Source of the DNA: Rhodococcus phenolicus
GTDB lineage: Bacteria; Actinomycetota; Actinomycetes; Mycobacteriales; Mycobacteriaceae
Assembly (NCBI RefSeq): GCF_001646785.1
Contig: NZ_LRRH01000084.1
Span: 22,222 to 86,221 of the forward strand
Length of the DNA: 64,000 nucleotides
Direction of reading: 5' to 3'
Positions 27,198-35,931 of the stretch are shown piece after piece. Below the pieces are notes generated by a model, which saw only the letters and a program-made list of their open reading frames with translations, was not told where the DNA came from and did not search any database. The first letter of the stretch is position 1. Every line of letters begins with the position of its first letter. A program made the translations under genes and the position numbers.

Positions 27198-28789
27198 GCG
27201 AAGGTTTCCCTTTCTTCTGGAAGCTCCAGTGCGCAAGTGGGTTTCATTCCTGGCGGCGGTGGTGCGAGGCTGCCGGCTGCGCCGGCGGCCGCGTAGACGA
27301 CACCGTCCGGCCGAAGTGCCAGTGCGGTGACACCCCTGTCGCGCATCCAGCGCATCAGGGAACCGTCCAGGTCGGCGATGGTGCCGGGCGCGGGGACGCC
27401 GCTCCTGGTGAGGCGCACGGCCGGCACACAAACGGTGCGCCACCCGGGCCACGAGTCCGCAGCGCCCAGGTGGACGATGGTCCACCGCCCGCCGAGTACA
27501 TCGTCGAGGCGGCGGCGGTTGCCCTGCTCGTCCAGGACCCACGGCTGTGGAATCAACCAGCCGATCGGGCCCGATTCGACCGCCTTCGAGGTCGACAACA
27601 GGCCCTGTGGATAGAAGGCGTCCGGAATCCAGCGGTTGTCCCGAAGCCATTCGGCGGTACCGGGCACTCGCAGGACGGCCCGGAAGAACCGGTTCCGCAC
27701 CGCCGCGAGCGCGGGGTTGCGCTGCGTGATGATCTTGCCGACCTTGACGGCCCGGTTGGTCACCTCCCGCACGTGCGGGAGGCGTTCCTGCTGGTAGGTG
27801 TCGAGAATCGACTCGGGCAGCGTGCCGCCGAGCACTGCGGTGAGTTTCCAGCACAGGTTGGCCACATCGCGTACCCCGGCGGACATGCCCTGACCGATCC
27901 ACGGTGGCATCGCGTGTGCGGCGTCGCCGGCGAGGAAGATCCGGCCCACACGCCAACGATCGGCGAAGCGCACGTGGTGGCTGTACACGACCGCACGCAG
28001 GATTTTCACCTGGGTGTCGGTGACGCCCTGATCGGCCAGCACCTTCCGGATCGCTGCCTCGGCGACCAGTTCCTTCTCGTCCTCGTCGTCGCGGACGGGG
28101 AACTCCCACCGGTGATGCCCGAGCGGGGTGGGACAGTCCACGGTGGGACGAGAAGGGTTGCAGTGGAACCGCAGACGGTCGTGTCCGGGCCATTCCTCGA
28201 GCACTTTCGTGTCGATGACCACCCATCGTTCGGCGTAGGTCGTACCCTCGTAACCGATACCGAGCTGGGCGCGGGTGGGGCTCGAACCCCCATCCGCGGC
28301 GATCACATAGGACGCCCGCACTCGCCGGAACGCGTCCGCGCGCAGGTCGGCCAACATCAGCTCGGCGCCATCCGCGTCCTGCAGCACCCTCAGGCACTCG
28401 TGTTCGAGCAGAACCTCGACGTCGGGGAAGCGGTTCACCCCCTCGCGCAGCACCTTCTCGAGCGCGGGCTGATAGATGAACTGCTGGGGGTGATGCCCGG
28501 ATCCGTGGGACACGGCCGCGATCTCGACGATCGGTTCGCCCGCGGCGTCGACGAACGCGACGTTCCCGCCGGGGAGCATGTCCCGGTCCAACCGGTCGGC
28601 AAGGCCGACCTGCTGCCAGATCCGCAACACTTCCTCGTCGGTCGAAATGGCGCGTGCCCGACCGTAGATATCCGGGTTCCTTTCGACGACAACAACCTTC
28701 AGTCCAGCCTGGCCGAGAAGGTTTGCGGCGGTCACGCCGGTCGGGCCGTAGCCGATCACGGCAACGTCGTAGTGCGGGATGTCGGTCAC
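27194..28789 (-). CDS. FAD-dependent aromatic hydroxylase (MhpA/OhpB-like)
   Basis: A 531-residue class A flavin monooxygenase. The FAD-binding GYGPTG is near residue 14 with a following VVVVER, the DG-type segment is IAADGGSSPTR, and the second FAD motif is GDAAHAMPPWIGQGMSAGVRD. It hydroxylates a phenolic acid to a catechol, similar to 3-hydroxyphenylpropionate (MhpA) or 2-hydroxyphenylpropionate (OhpB) hydroxylases. The GTG start at 28789 is set by GAGAGGT just upstream; the longer open frame crosses the promoter and operator. It is the first gene of the catabolic operon. Confidence 0.88.
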   Translation of the reverse strand: MTDIPHYDVAVIGYGPTGVTAANLLGQAGLKVVVVERNPDIYGRARAISTDEEVLRIWQQVGLADRLDRDMLPGGNVAFVDAAGEPIVEIAAVSHGSGHHPQQFIYQPALEKVLREGVNRFPDVEVLLEHECLRVLQDADGAELMLADLRADAFRRVRASYVIAADGGSSPTRAQLGIGYEGTTYAERWVVIDTKVLEEWPGHDRLRFHCNPSRPTVDCPTPLGHHRWEFPVRDDEDEKELVAEAAIRKVLADQGVTDTQVKILRAVVYSHHVRFADRWRVGRIFLAGDAAHAMPPWIGQGMSAGVRDVANLCWKLTAVLGGTLPESILDTYQQERLPHVREVTNRAVKVGKIITQRNPALAAVRNRFFRAVLRVPGTAEWLRDNRWIPDAFYPQGLLSTSKAVESGPIGWLIPQPWVLDEQGNRRRLDDVLGGRWTIVHLGAADSWPGWRTVCVPAVRLTRSGVPAPGTIADLDGSLMRWMRDRGVTALALRPDGVVYAAAGAAGSLAPPPPGMKPTCALELPEERETFA

Positions 28790-28858
28790 GTCGAGACCTC
28801 TCGTCAGGCAGAAAATCGGGGCCGCAGGACGGGGGGAAGGCGGCTGTCGAACCAGGAG

Positions 28859-28886
28859 TACTGTTCCTGTATCGATCACTACAGTA
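28859..28886. promoter_or_regulatory. Probable TetR operator in the divergent control region
   Basis: Nested inverted repeats: TACTGT (28859-28864) with ACAGTA (28881-28886), and inside them CTGTA (28867-28871) with TACAG (28880-28884). They lie midway between the hydroxylase start and the divergent TetR start, the usual place for a TetR repressor of both transcripts. This is one of the few AT-rich patches in the region. Confidence 0.5.
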
Positions 28887-28940
28887 AAATGATGGGCGGA
28901 ACGAGTCAATGGACTCGGCGAGCGACCCGAGGAGTGAACG

Positions 28941-29567
28941 GTGGCCGAGCAGAGGAAGACGCGACAACGCCGCGCGAACGGTGAGGAATCGCGCCGCCGG
29001 ATCCTGGATGCCGCCGTGGAGGTGGCCACCGAGCGCGGCTACGACGGCACCAGCATTTCGCTGGTGAGCAAGAAGAGCGGCCTACCCGCCAGTTCCATCT
29101 ACTGGCATTTCAAGGACAAGGACGAACTGATAGCCGCGGTGATCGAACGCAGCTTCGGGACGTGGATGGCGGGCTGGAGGGTACCCGAGGGCACCGAGCC
29201 GCTCGAGCGCATCCGGGCGGTGGCAGTGCAGGTCGCCAAGACATTGCTGGATTCTCCGGACTTCCTGCGGCTCGGCCTGATGCTGACCCTGGAGCGACGG
29301 CCGGTCGAACCGAGCGCACGCACCATGTTCCTGCAGGTGCGTGAACAAGCGCGACTGCGCTTGGCCGAAGCCGGCCGCGAACTCGCTCCCGATCTGCCCG
29401 ACGACGCGCTGTCTCTGCTGGTCGTCTATGCGATGGCCGCGGCCGACGGGTTGTTCATCGCGAAGGAAATCGGTGGTGACAGCGTCGATCTTGTGGCGCT
29501 GTTCGAAATACACGCCCATTCCCTCTACGACGCCGCGCAGCGGTTGAGCGCTGCCGCGGGGAAGTGA
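28941..29567 (+). CDS. TetR-family repressor of the aromatic operon
   Basis: A 208-residue regulator. The helix-turn-helix is at about 18-64 (RRRILDAAVEVATERGYDGTSISLVSKKSGLPASSIYWHFKDKDEL), followed by a helical ligand domain. The GTG start has GAGGAG six bases upstream. It diverges from the hydroxylase gene, so it is the likely local regulator responding to an aromatic substrate or ring-cleavage product. Both the class and the arrangement are common in rhodococcal aromatic clusters. Confidence 0.88.
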   Translation: MAEQRKTRQRRANGEESRRRILDAAVEVATERGYDGTSISLVSKKSGLPASSIYWHFKDKDELIAAVIERSFGTWMAGWRVPEGTEPLERIRAVAVQVAKTLLDSPDFLRLGLMLTLERRPVEPSARTMFLQVREQARLRLAEAGRELAPDLPDDALSLLVVYAMAAADGLFIAKEIGGDSVDLVALFEIHAHSLYDAAQRLSAAAGK

Positions 29568-29724
29568 GGCGAGCATGCGCAACGGGCCGGGCGGCCCCGA
29601 CTTCTACGGCGGAAATTCGCCCGAATCGAGCCGGTTGAGCGGGTGAACCGAGATGAAACGATTTCGTGGCCGAACGAAAATCCGACGGTAGGTGTGAACC
29701 GCTCGTGGTGGGGAATCCTCCGGC

Positions 29725-30219
29725 ATGGAACCGAATCGACGAAGTGTGAGTCCCGAGGCGCTCCACGGTGGCCGATTGCTTGCCTTCGCCGGTGACGGCG
29801 ACCGGGTCACGCTGACTCAGCAGGCGGCCGCACTGGTGTACGGCCGAAGACCGGGTGAAGCGTCGTACGACGACGTGCTCGAGTGGGTGGTGAACACCGT
29901 CGCCGACGTGATCGCGGAGAAGATGGGGCCAGCCGTCGACGGCGACGTGGACGGGACCACCGGCTATGCGATCACGCTGCGAACCCCGGAGGGAGACCAC
30001 CTCCCGATCGAGGATCTGCCGACACCCGAACGGTACGTGTGGCAGGCGGTCGTCGAGGCTCTCGAAGGCGACGCCCGACGCGTGCACGGCTGTCTCGAGA
30101 TCGTCGAACGCGGTAGCGGGCCCGGCGAACGGGCCCGCGCGCTGATCGAGGCGGTCTGCCTGCTCGATCGCCTGCTCGACCTTCCCGCCTTGCCCGGGAC
30201 ATACACGGTTCCCGAGTAG
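29725..30219 (+). CDS. Uncharacterised 164-residue protein
   Basis: I do not recognise this family. The protein is acidic, with no signal peptide and no membrane helix. The N-terminal half has a probable helical segment SYDDVLEWVVNTVADVIAEKM, a central GYAITLRTPEGDHLPIEDL strand-like stretch, and a C-terminal helix ARALIEAVCLLDRLLDL. Third codon positions are GC-rich in this frame, supporting real coding. It lies 157 bases after the TetR gene on the same strand and converges on the sulfonate operon. A GGGAATCC sequence upstream is only a weak ribosome site. Confidence 0.6.
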   Translation: MEPNRRSVSPEALHGGRLLAFAGDGDRVTLTQQAAALVYGRRPGEASYDDVLEWVVNTVADVIAEKMGPAVDGDVDGTTGYAITLRTPEGDHLPIEDLPTPERYVWQAVVEALEGDARRVHGCLEIVERGSGPGERARALIEAVCLLDRLLDLPALPGTYTVPE

Positions 30220-30228
30220 GGCTTGTTC

Positions 30229-30244
30229 GAACGCAGCTGCGTTC
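30229..30244. repeat. 16-bp perfect palindrome between convergent genes
   Basis: GAACGCAGCTGCGTTC reads the same on both strands. It lies 10 bases past the end of the 164-residue protein gene and 45 bases before the end of the ABC ATPase gene. It may be part of a terminator or a protein-binding site; without a loop or U-tract, termination is not certain. Confidence 0.45.
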
Positions 30245-30289
30245 CGCGGGGCAGGACGTCCTACGCCGGCCGTGTCGGCGACGAGAGTG

Positions 30290-31012
30290 TCACGCTGCGA
30301 CCTCGACTCCCAGCGCCTCCAGCAGCTTGCGCCGGTATTCGGCCGTCTCCACAACCCGCGAGGCGCGCGGGTGGGGGAGGTCGATGTCGAGTTCCACCGA
30401 GAGCTCGCCGTGGTCGAGCACGATGACCCGGTCGGCGAGGGCGATGGCCTCGTCGACGTCGTGGGTCACCAGCAGCACGGCCGGCTTGTGGGCGGCGCAG
30501 AGTTCCTGGAGCAGTGCGTGCATGCGGATCTTCGTCAGCGCGTCGAGTGCGCCGAACGGTTCGTCGGCGAGCAGCAGTTCGGGCTCCCGCACGAGCGACC
30601 GGGCGAGCGAAACACGCTGCTGCTCACCGCCGGAAAGTTCGCTCGGCCATGCCGTCTCACGCCCGGCGAGGCCGACCTCGCCGAGTGCCTTGGTGCCGCG
30701 TTCCACCGCGTCGGAGCCCTCGAGGCCGAGGATCACGTTGTCGAGCACCCGGGCCCACGGCAGCAGCCGCGAATCCTGGAAGACGACGGCGCGGCGCTCG
30801 GGCACGTCGATCGTCCCCGATCCCGGGACGCCGTGGTCGAGTTCGGCGAGGGCACGCAGCAGGGTGCTCTTGCCGGACCCGCTGCGCCCGAGGAGGGCGA
30901 CGAATTCGCCGGCGCGGATCTGGAGGTCGATGTTCCGCAGGACCGCGCGACCGTCGAACCCGCGGCTGAGGTTCGAGGTGCGGACCGTCAGCTTCCGATC
31001 GTCCTGCGCCAT
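30290..31012 (-). CDS. ssuB: ABC importer ATPase, SsuB-like
   Basis: A 240-residue ATPase with Walker A GRSGSGKST (about 42-50), a Q-loop in VFQDSRLLPWARVLDNV, signature LSGGEQQRVSLARSL, Walker B LLLADEPFGALD and the H-loop in LLVTHDVDEAI. The sequence around the Q-loop is typical of SsuB/TauB importers of sulfonates or nitrate-like compounds. The ATG at 31012 lies inside the end of the permease gene (25-base overlap). It powers the permease and solute-binding protein encoded upstream. Confidence 0.85.
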   Translation of the reverse strand: MAQDDRKLTVRTSNLSRGFDGRAVLRNIDLQIRAGEFVALLGRSGSGKSTLLRALAELDHGVPGSGTIDVPERRAVVFQDSRLLPWARVLDNVILGLEGSDAVERGTKALGEVGLAGRETAWPSELSGGEQQRVSLARSLVREPELLLADEPFGALDALTKIRMHALLQELCAAHKPAVLLVTHDVDEAIALADRVIVLDHGELSVELDIDLPHPRASRVVETAEYRRKLLEALGVEVAA

Positions 31013-31890
31013 GACAACGCCTTCCTTTCCACTGTGCGGACCGCGAGGTCGCTGCCGAACCCGAGGATCGCGTAGACCACCAGGCCGACGATGATGATGT
31101 CGGTGAGCCCGTAGTTGCGGGCCTGGAACATGAGGAACCCGATGCCACTCGTCGCGTTGACCTGCTCGACGACGACCAGCGCCAGCCACGCCACCGTGAC
31201 CGCCATGCGCAGGCCGGTGAAGAATCCGGGCAGGGCTCCCGGCAGTGCGACGCGCCGGATGAACTGTGCGCGAGACAGATTCAGCGTCTCGGCGAGTTCG
31301 ACATAGCGGGAGTCGATGCCGCGCAGCGCCGCATACGTGTTGATGTAGATCGGGACGAACACCGACAGTGCGATGAGCAGGATCTTCATCTCCTCACCGA
31401 TGCCGAACCAGAGGATCGCGAGCGGCATCAGCGCGAGGGTCGGGATCGACCGTTTGATCTGGACAGGACCGTCGACGAGCGCCTCGCCGATCCGGGACAG
31501 GCCGGAGATCAGCGCGAGGACGACACCGAGGACCACGCCGATGACGCCACCGATCACCGCGCGCTGCACGGACGTCCACAGATTGCTCGGCAGGCGGCCG
31601 TCCTGGATCAGGTCCCAGCCGGTGGTCACGACCGTCCACGGGGCCGACAGCGTCTTCGGGTCGAGTGTCCCGGTGGCCGACGCCACGGTCCAGACCGCCA
31701 GCAGCAGAACGGGTCCGATCGCCAGGCCGAACCTGATCGGCTTGCCGGGCGCGAGGCGACTGCGGGTGGTGCGGGGTTGCAGATCCGGCCCGCCGGACCG
31801 TTCGGGTTTCCGGTCGGTGTCGGTGTCGGTGTCGGCGTCGCCGGCCAGGCCGCTGCCGAAACGCCGGGTTCGGACGACCGAGGTGCTCAT
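30988..31890 (-). CDS. ssuC: ABC importer permease, SsuC-like
   Basis: A 300-residue permease. A hydrophilic, charged N-terminal region (about 1-50) contains an Asp-Thr run (DADTDTDTDR) encoded by a GTCGGT-type hexamer repeat. It is followed by about six helices and the EAA loop around AETLNLSRAQFIRRVALPGALP. The start has AAAGGACAAGG just upstream. It forms the channel for a sulfonate-type importer. The repeat in the extra N-terminus may vary in copy number between strains. Confidence 0.85.
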   Translation of the reverse strand: MSTSVVRTRRFGSGLAGDADTDTDTDRKPERSGGPDLQPRTTRSRLAPGKPIRFGLAIGPVLLLAVWTVASATGTLDPKTLSAPWTVVTTGWDLIQDGRLPSNLWTSVQRAVIGGVIGVVLGVVLALISGLSRIGEALVDGPVQIKRSIPTLALMPLAILWFGIGEEMKILLIALSVFVPIYINTYAALRGIDSRYVELAETLNLSRAQFIRRVALPGALPGFFTGLRMAVTVAWLALVVVEQVNATSGIGFLMFQARNYGLTDIIIVGLVVYAILGFGSDLAVRTVERKALSWRRTIGS

Positions 31891-31916
31891 CGACCTTGTC
31901 CTTTCGTCGGTTCCGG

Positions 31917-33266
31917 TCAGACGCCGGCGGGGTCGAGTGCGCGCGCGTACTGGCTCGCCGGACGCGGCAGGCCGTAGTGGTCGCGCAGGGTCGTGCCGGT
32001 GTACTCGGTGCGGAACAGGCCGCGCTCCTGCAGGATCGGCACCACCGACGAGGTGAACGCCTCGAGACCCTGCGGGTACTGCGGCGGCATGATGTTGAAA
32101 CCGTCCGCGGCGCCCCCGCGGAACCACTGTTCGATGGTGTCGGCGATCTGAACGGCGGTACCGGCGACGACGTTGTGCCCGCGCGCCCCGGCGAGCTTGT
32201 GCAGCAGCTGACGCAGAGTCGGCTGTTCTCTCTCGACGATCTTCGCGAACACCAGCCGGCGGCTGTTGTTGTTGTCGGTGATGTCACCGGATCCGGCGAA
32301 CAGTTCGGCGGGAACCGGGGCGTCGAGATCGAGCTCGGTGACGTCGATCCGCCCCATCTTCGAGAGCTGGCCGAGTCCGTATTCGACGATCGTGAGTTCG
32401 TTGAACTCGCGATGCAGGTCTTGTGCCTGAGCCTCGGTCGCGCCGATGAACGGGCTCAGACCGGGAAGGATCTTGACGTGCTCAGGATTGCGGCCGAAGT
32501 CTGTTGCGCGCGATTTGATGTCGCCGTAGAACGCCTGGGCGTCCTCGATTCGCTGATGGGCGGTGAAGATGGCCTCGGCGTACTGTGCTGCGAAGTCGCG
32601 CCCGTCGTTCGACGATCCGGCCTGCACCAGCACCGGCCGCCCCTGCGGCGAGCGGGCCGAATTGAATGGGCCACGGACGCTGAGGTATTCACCCTCCACG
32701 TCGATGCGATGGATCTTGCTCGGGTCGGCGTAGACGCCGGCCGCCTTGTCGATGACGACGGCGTCGTCCTCCCACGAGTCCCACAGCTTGACCGCGGCGT
32801 CGACGAACTCGCGGGCGCGGGCGTATCGCTGTTGCACATCGGGATGGTCGGTGAGGCCGAAGTTCGCCGCCGCCGCGTCGGTCGCGGTGGTGACGATGTT
32901 CCATGCGGCCCGGCCACCCGAGATGTGGTCGAGTGAGGAGAACAGGCGCGCGAGGTTGTAGGGCTCGTAGTAGGTGGTCGACGCGGTGGCGATCAGACCG
33001 AGATGCGTGGTGGCCGTCGCCATTGCGACGAGTGTGGTGATCGGCTCGAGCCCGTAGTCGGGTCGGTACTCGACCTCGGTGCGCAACGCGGGACCGTCGG
33101 CGAAGAACGCGGCGTCGAGCTTGGCGGCCTCGGCGGTGCGGGCCAGATCCTGGTAGTAGCGCACGTCGTAGATGCGTTCGGGAGTGCTGTCGGGATGGCG
33201 CCACGACGCTTCGTGGTGACCGGTCGGGTAGATGAAGGCGTTGAGGTTGAGCTGACGGTTCGTCAT
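31917..33266 (-). CDS. FMN-dependent monooxygenase, NtaA/SnaA/DszA family
   Basis: A 449-residue TIM-barrel flavin monooxygenase of the luciferase-like group. It begins LNLNAFIYPTGHHEASWRHPD and has YYEPYNLARLFSSLDHISGGRAAWNIVTT, and VQAGSSNDGRDFAAQYAEAIF. These are signatures of enzymes that use reduced FMN to oxidise dibenzothiophene sulfone, nitrilotriacetate or alkyl sulfur compounds. The ATG has GAGGAAAA upstream. Being inside an importer operon, it probably liberates sulfite from the imported compound, but a flavin reductase is not encoded nearby. Confidence 0.88.
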   Translation of the reverse strand: MTNRQLNLNAFIYPTGHHEASWRHPDSTPERIYDVRYYQDLARTAEAAKLDAAFFADGPALRTEVEYRPDYGLEPITTLVAMATATTHLGLIATASTTYYEPYNLARLFSSLDHISGGRAAWNIVTTATDAAAANFGLTDHPDVQQRYARAREFVDAAVKLWDSWEDDAVVIDKAAGVYADPSKIHRIDVEGEYLSVRGPFNSARSPQGRPVLVQAGSSNDGRDFAAQYAEAIFTAHQRIEDAQAFYGDIKSRATDFGRNPEHVKILPGLSPFIGATEAQAQDLHREFNELTIVEYGLGQLSKMGRIDVTELDLDAPVPAELFAGSGDITDNNNSRRLVFAKIVEREQPTLRQLLHKLAGARGHNVVAGTAVQIADTIEQWFRGGAADGFNIMPPQYPQGLEAFTSSVVPILQERGLFRTEYTGTTLRDHYGLPRPASQYARALDPAGV

Positions 33267-33280
33267 GAATTTTCCTCGAT

Positions 33281-34336
33281 TCAGGGTCGGTCGTGGCCGG
33301 CGCCGATGTCGGCGACCGTGGTGGCGATGACCTCGTCGAATCGGAGGTCGAAGGCGTCGGCCGCCTCGACGGGCCGGGGCAGTTCGCCTGCCGCGTCGAT
33401 CACGTCGACGATGTGCTGCTCGGTCGCGACCAGGTTCTCGTCCAGTCGCGGAAAGGTGGTCTTGCCCGCCGCATCGAGGATGCGGGCACCGTCGGCTGCG
33501 GTCAGACCCTGGCTGGTGACGAAGTACGCGTCGATCCAGGCGTCACGGTTGTCGTTGATCCAGTCCTGTGCCCGCACGTAGGAGGCAACGTAGGAGCGGA
33601 TCGCCGCGGCGGTCGCCGGGTCGGACAGGGCGCGCTTGCTCGAGTACAGGTAGGACAGACCGTCGCTGAGGTCGGCCGTCTCGGCGCGCGAGAGCGCGGT
33701 GGCGCCCGGGTTCTGCATGTAACGGGAGAACACCGGCTCGCTCATCGGCGCGGCGTCGATCTGGTTCGAGCGCAACGCGTCCGGGAAGTCGGGCAGCGCC
33801 ATCGGGGTGAGCTGTACGTCGTCGACGGACAATCCGGCCTTGTCCAGTGCCCGCAGCACGAACGCCTGCTGGGAAGTGCCTTCGGCGTAGCCGATGCGGC
33901 GTCCCTTCAGGTCGGCCAGCGACCCGATGTCGGATGCGCCCGGAGCGATCCCCAGGTTGAGGCCGTTGTCGGTCTGGAGCGCGGCGACCACCTGCACGTC
34001 GTCATCGGCGACGAGCGATTGGACGGCCATGATCTCGCCGGCCCATGCCACGTCGACCGCGTCGGCGCGGAACGCCTCCAGGATGGACGGTGCCCCCTGG
34101 AAGGTCGCGAATTCTGTTTCGAACAGCAGGCTTTCGAGCTGACCGGACGCTTCGAGTGCGACCTGCTGACGCTCGCCCTGGTCCGCGACGACGAGCTTGG
34201 TGCCGACGGGGACCTCGGTCGGCAACGGTCCGTCCAGAGACGGCGACTCGCCGGAGGAACCGGATCCACAGGCGGTGACCGCGGTCAGGACGAGCGCGAC
34301 TGCGGCCGTGAATCCGGCGCGACGGAGGCGAGACAT
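33281..34336 (-). CDS. ABC importer substrate-binding lipoprotein, SsuA-like
   Basis: A 351-residue lipoprotein with lipobox AVTAC (lipidated Cys about residue 23). The binding fold is of the NMT1/SsuA type: a segment EFATFQGAPSILEAFRADAVDVAWAGE, which resembles ligand-loop sequences of aliphatic-sulfonate binders, and LKGRRIGYAEGTSQQAFVLRAL. It is the first gene of the importer operon (binding protein, monooxygenase, permease, ATPase). The ligand could be a sulfonate, sulfone or related organosulfur compound. Confidence 0.85.
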   Translation of the reverse strand: MSRLRRAGFTAAVALVLTAVTACGSGSSGESPSLDGPLPTEVPVGTKLVVADQGERQQVALEASGQLESLLFETEFATFQGAPSILEAFRADAVDVAWAGEIMAVQSLVADDDVQVVAALQTDNGLNLGIAPGASDIGSLADLKGRRIGYAEGTSQQAFVLRALDKAGLSVDDVQLTPMALPDFPDALRSNQIDAAPMSEPVFSRYMQNPGATALSRAETADLSDGLSYLYSSKRALSDPATAAAIRSYVASYVRAQDWINDNRDAWIDAYFVTSQGLTAADGARILDAAGKTTFPRLDENLVATEQHIVDVIDAAGELPRPVEAADAFDLRFDEVIATTVADIGAGHDRP

Positions 34337-34671
34337 GCGAAGCCTTCTCTTTCGGACGATCGACGGTGACGGCCGGACGGAGAAGAACCGGCCCGTGATC
34401 ATCTTGGGGAAGGGATCGCCAGCAGAACAGAATTATCGTCAGCGTGATCGAAAGGGGTGTGTGGTCCGCGACGGTGCCCCCGGCTCGGGTGCAGATCCCG
34501 GTCGGGTACGAGTACAGGTTCGAGCCCGAGGCGATCGGACTCGAACCCCGTGGGCTTCGGGCGGACCTCACTCGGGTCTCCCGCTAAACAGGGCAACCGG
34601 TATCTTCTTCGACTGGGCGACGAACGCCCGATCGACGCGGAGAACCGGATGGGGGCAGGGACGGGAGGACG
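34337..34671. other. Intergenic region, divergent promoters (335 bases)
   Basis: This separates the organosulfur operon (-) from the PAS-like gene (+). On the minus strand, GATAAT lies at about 34438-34433 and could be a -10 element of the importer operon. I found no convincing riboswitch or long inverted repeat. The half nearest 34672 holds the AGGGACGGGAGGACG ribosome site of the next gene. Confidence 0.4.
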
Positions 34672-35703
34672 ATGCTCAACCAGTGGCATCTCGTGGAGAC
34701 GCTCATCGACGACGAGATGTCGGTCGTCGGCTGCGGCGGTGCGCTGCGGGATTGGTCGTCGGTGAACCGGCACGTGCAGCCGGCTCCCGACATCCGGATT
34801 CTCCCCGTGATCCGTGAGGTCTGCCGGAGCCGCCGCCCCGTCGCGATCGACCTGCGCTCCCGGACGGGCTCGCGCCGGACCTTCCATGTCGACACGGTCC
34901 CGGTGCTCGGTCCCGGCGGGGACGTGCACGGCGTTCAGGTGTGGGTCGGTGATCCGGGGCGATCACCGAGTCCCCCGCGCACCGTCTCGGGCATCGCATG
35001 GCACCTCGACCGGATGGTGATCGCGCAGACGGTCGAGGCATCGATGATGTCCGGTGTCCTGCCGCAGGATCATGTCCCGGAGCGCACGCCCGCCGAGTAC
35101 ATCGCGAAGGCCGTGAAGTTCGACGAGTCGGCCTCGCTGTTCGAGCTGGCCCTGGATCCGGTGCACGGCCGGAGATGGGCTGCGCCGATGTCGGTCCTGC
35201 ACGCCGATGGGCGGGTGATGCGGTGGCACTGCTGGGGCAAAGGGCGCACCGACACCGGGAACGTGGGCGTCCGCTTTCTCTGGCACGACGTGACCGACGT
35301 TGCGGCGCCGGAGGTTCCGACGTTGCGGGAACTCGGGATGCAGGAAGTGCTGCGCACGGCCGGGGTGTACACCGGCGTCTTCGTTGCCGATCCGGCCGTG
35401 CTCGCGATGTGGCTGCCCGACGCCCCGCCCTGGGTTGAATGGCGGAACATCAAGGGTGGCAACGATATCCTCCATCCCGATGACAGGCATGTGCTGGCCG
35501 ACGCCATCGCGGTGTTCCGGTCGGAGCGGCCCGCTCCTCGCACTGCGTGGGCACGGTTGCGGTCCGCATCGGGGTGGCGGACCGCGGAACTGCTGATAGG
35601 GCCGTACCCGGGCAGCCTGGGCGACAGACTGGTCCTCGTGCAGATCTCGCTTCCGGGCGGTCAACGCGAAGGCATGCGGGGCGCTCACCGAGGTGATCCT
35701 TGA
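34672..35703 (+). CDS. PAS/GAF-like sensory protein (possible DUF5593)
   Basis: A 343-residue cytoplasmic protein with no membrane helix and no DNA-binding or enzymatic motif that I can see. The N-terminal part (about 1-95) and the central part (about 120-215, with MRWHCWGKGRTDTGNVGVRFLWHDVTD) look like PAS/GAF-type alpha/beta sensor folds. A third segment (about 220-330) repeats the style. I have a weak memory of this being labelled DUF5593. The start is set by GGGAGGACG. It precedes a butyrolactone-receptor-like regulator on the same strand, so it may belong to a signalling locus. Function unknown. Confidence 0.6.
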   Translation: MLNQWHLVETLIDDEMSVVGCGGALRDWSSVNRHVQPAPDIRILPVIREVCRSRRPVAIDLRSRTGSRRTFHVDTVPVLGPGGDVHGVQVWVGDPGRSPSPPRTVSGIAWHLDRMVIAQTVEASMMSGVLPQDHVPERTPAEYIAKAVKFDESASLFELALDPVHGRRWAAPMSVLHADGRVMRWHCWGKGRTDTGNVGVRFLWHDVTDVAAPEVPTLRELGMQEVLRTAGVYTGVFVADPAVLAMWLPDAPPWVEWRNIKGGNDILHPDDRHVLADAIAVFRSERPAPRTAWARLRSASGWRTAELLIGPYPGSLGDRLVLVQISLPGGQREGMRGAHRGDP

Positions 35704-35931
35704 ATCGTTCCGCTTTCGCCCTCCCTGGTCGGAAGGAACTCCGAGGGCTGATCTGGTAGATTCTCAGAGCATCCCCAGCCGGGGTTCCCTGAGGCTTGTC
35801 GCGTCGGCCCCGGATGCAGCACAGTTCTTTTCGGCCGCCCTCGCGCATGTCTGCGCGGGGGCGGGCTGCTACGTCATGGGAGGCCATGTCATGGTGATCC
35901 GCACGTTCGGTGCGTCGACCGACGGTGCGTC

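Noticed and set aside
26337..28967. Reading the C-C hydrolase as the C-terminus of an 876-residue protein
   Set aside because: The N-terminal two thirds are the out-of-frame shadow of the hydroxylase. The hydrolase has its own ATG at 27197 overlapping the hydroxylase stop.
30229..30244. The 16-bp palindrome as an attachment site or transposon end
   Set aside because: No second copy, no direct repeat flanks and no recombinase gene in the window.
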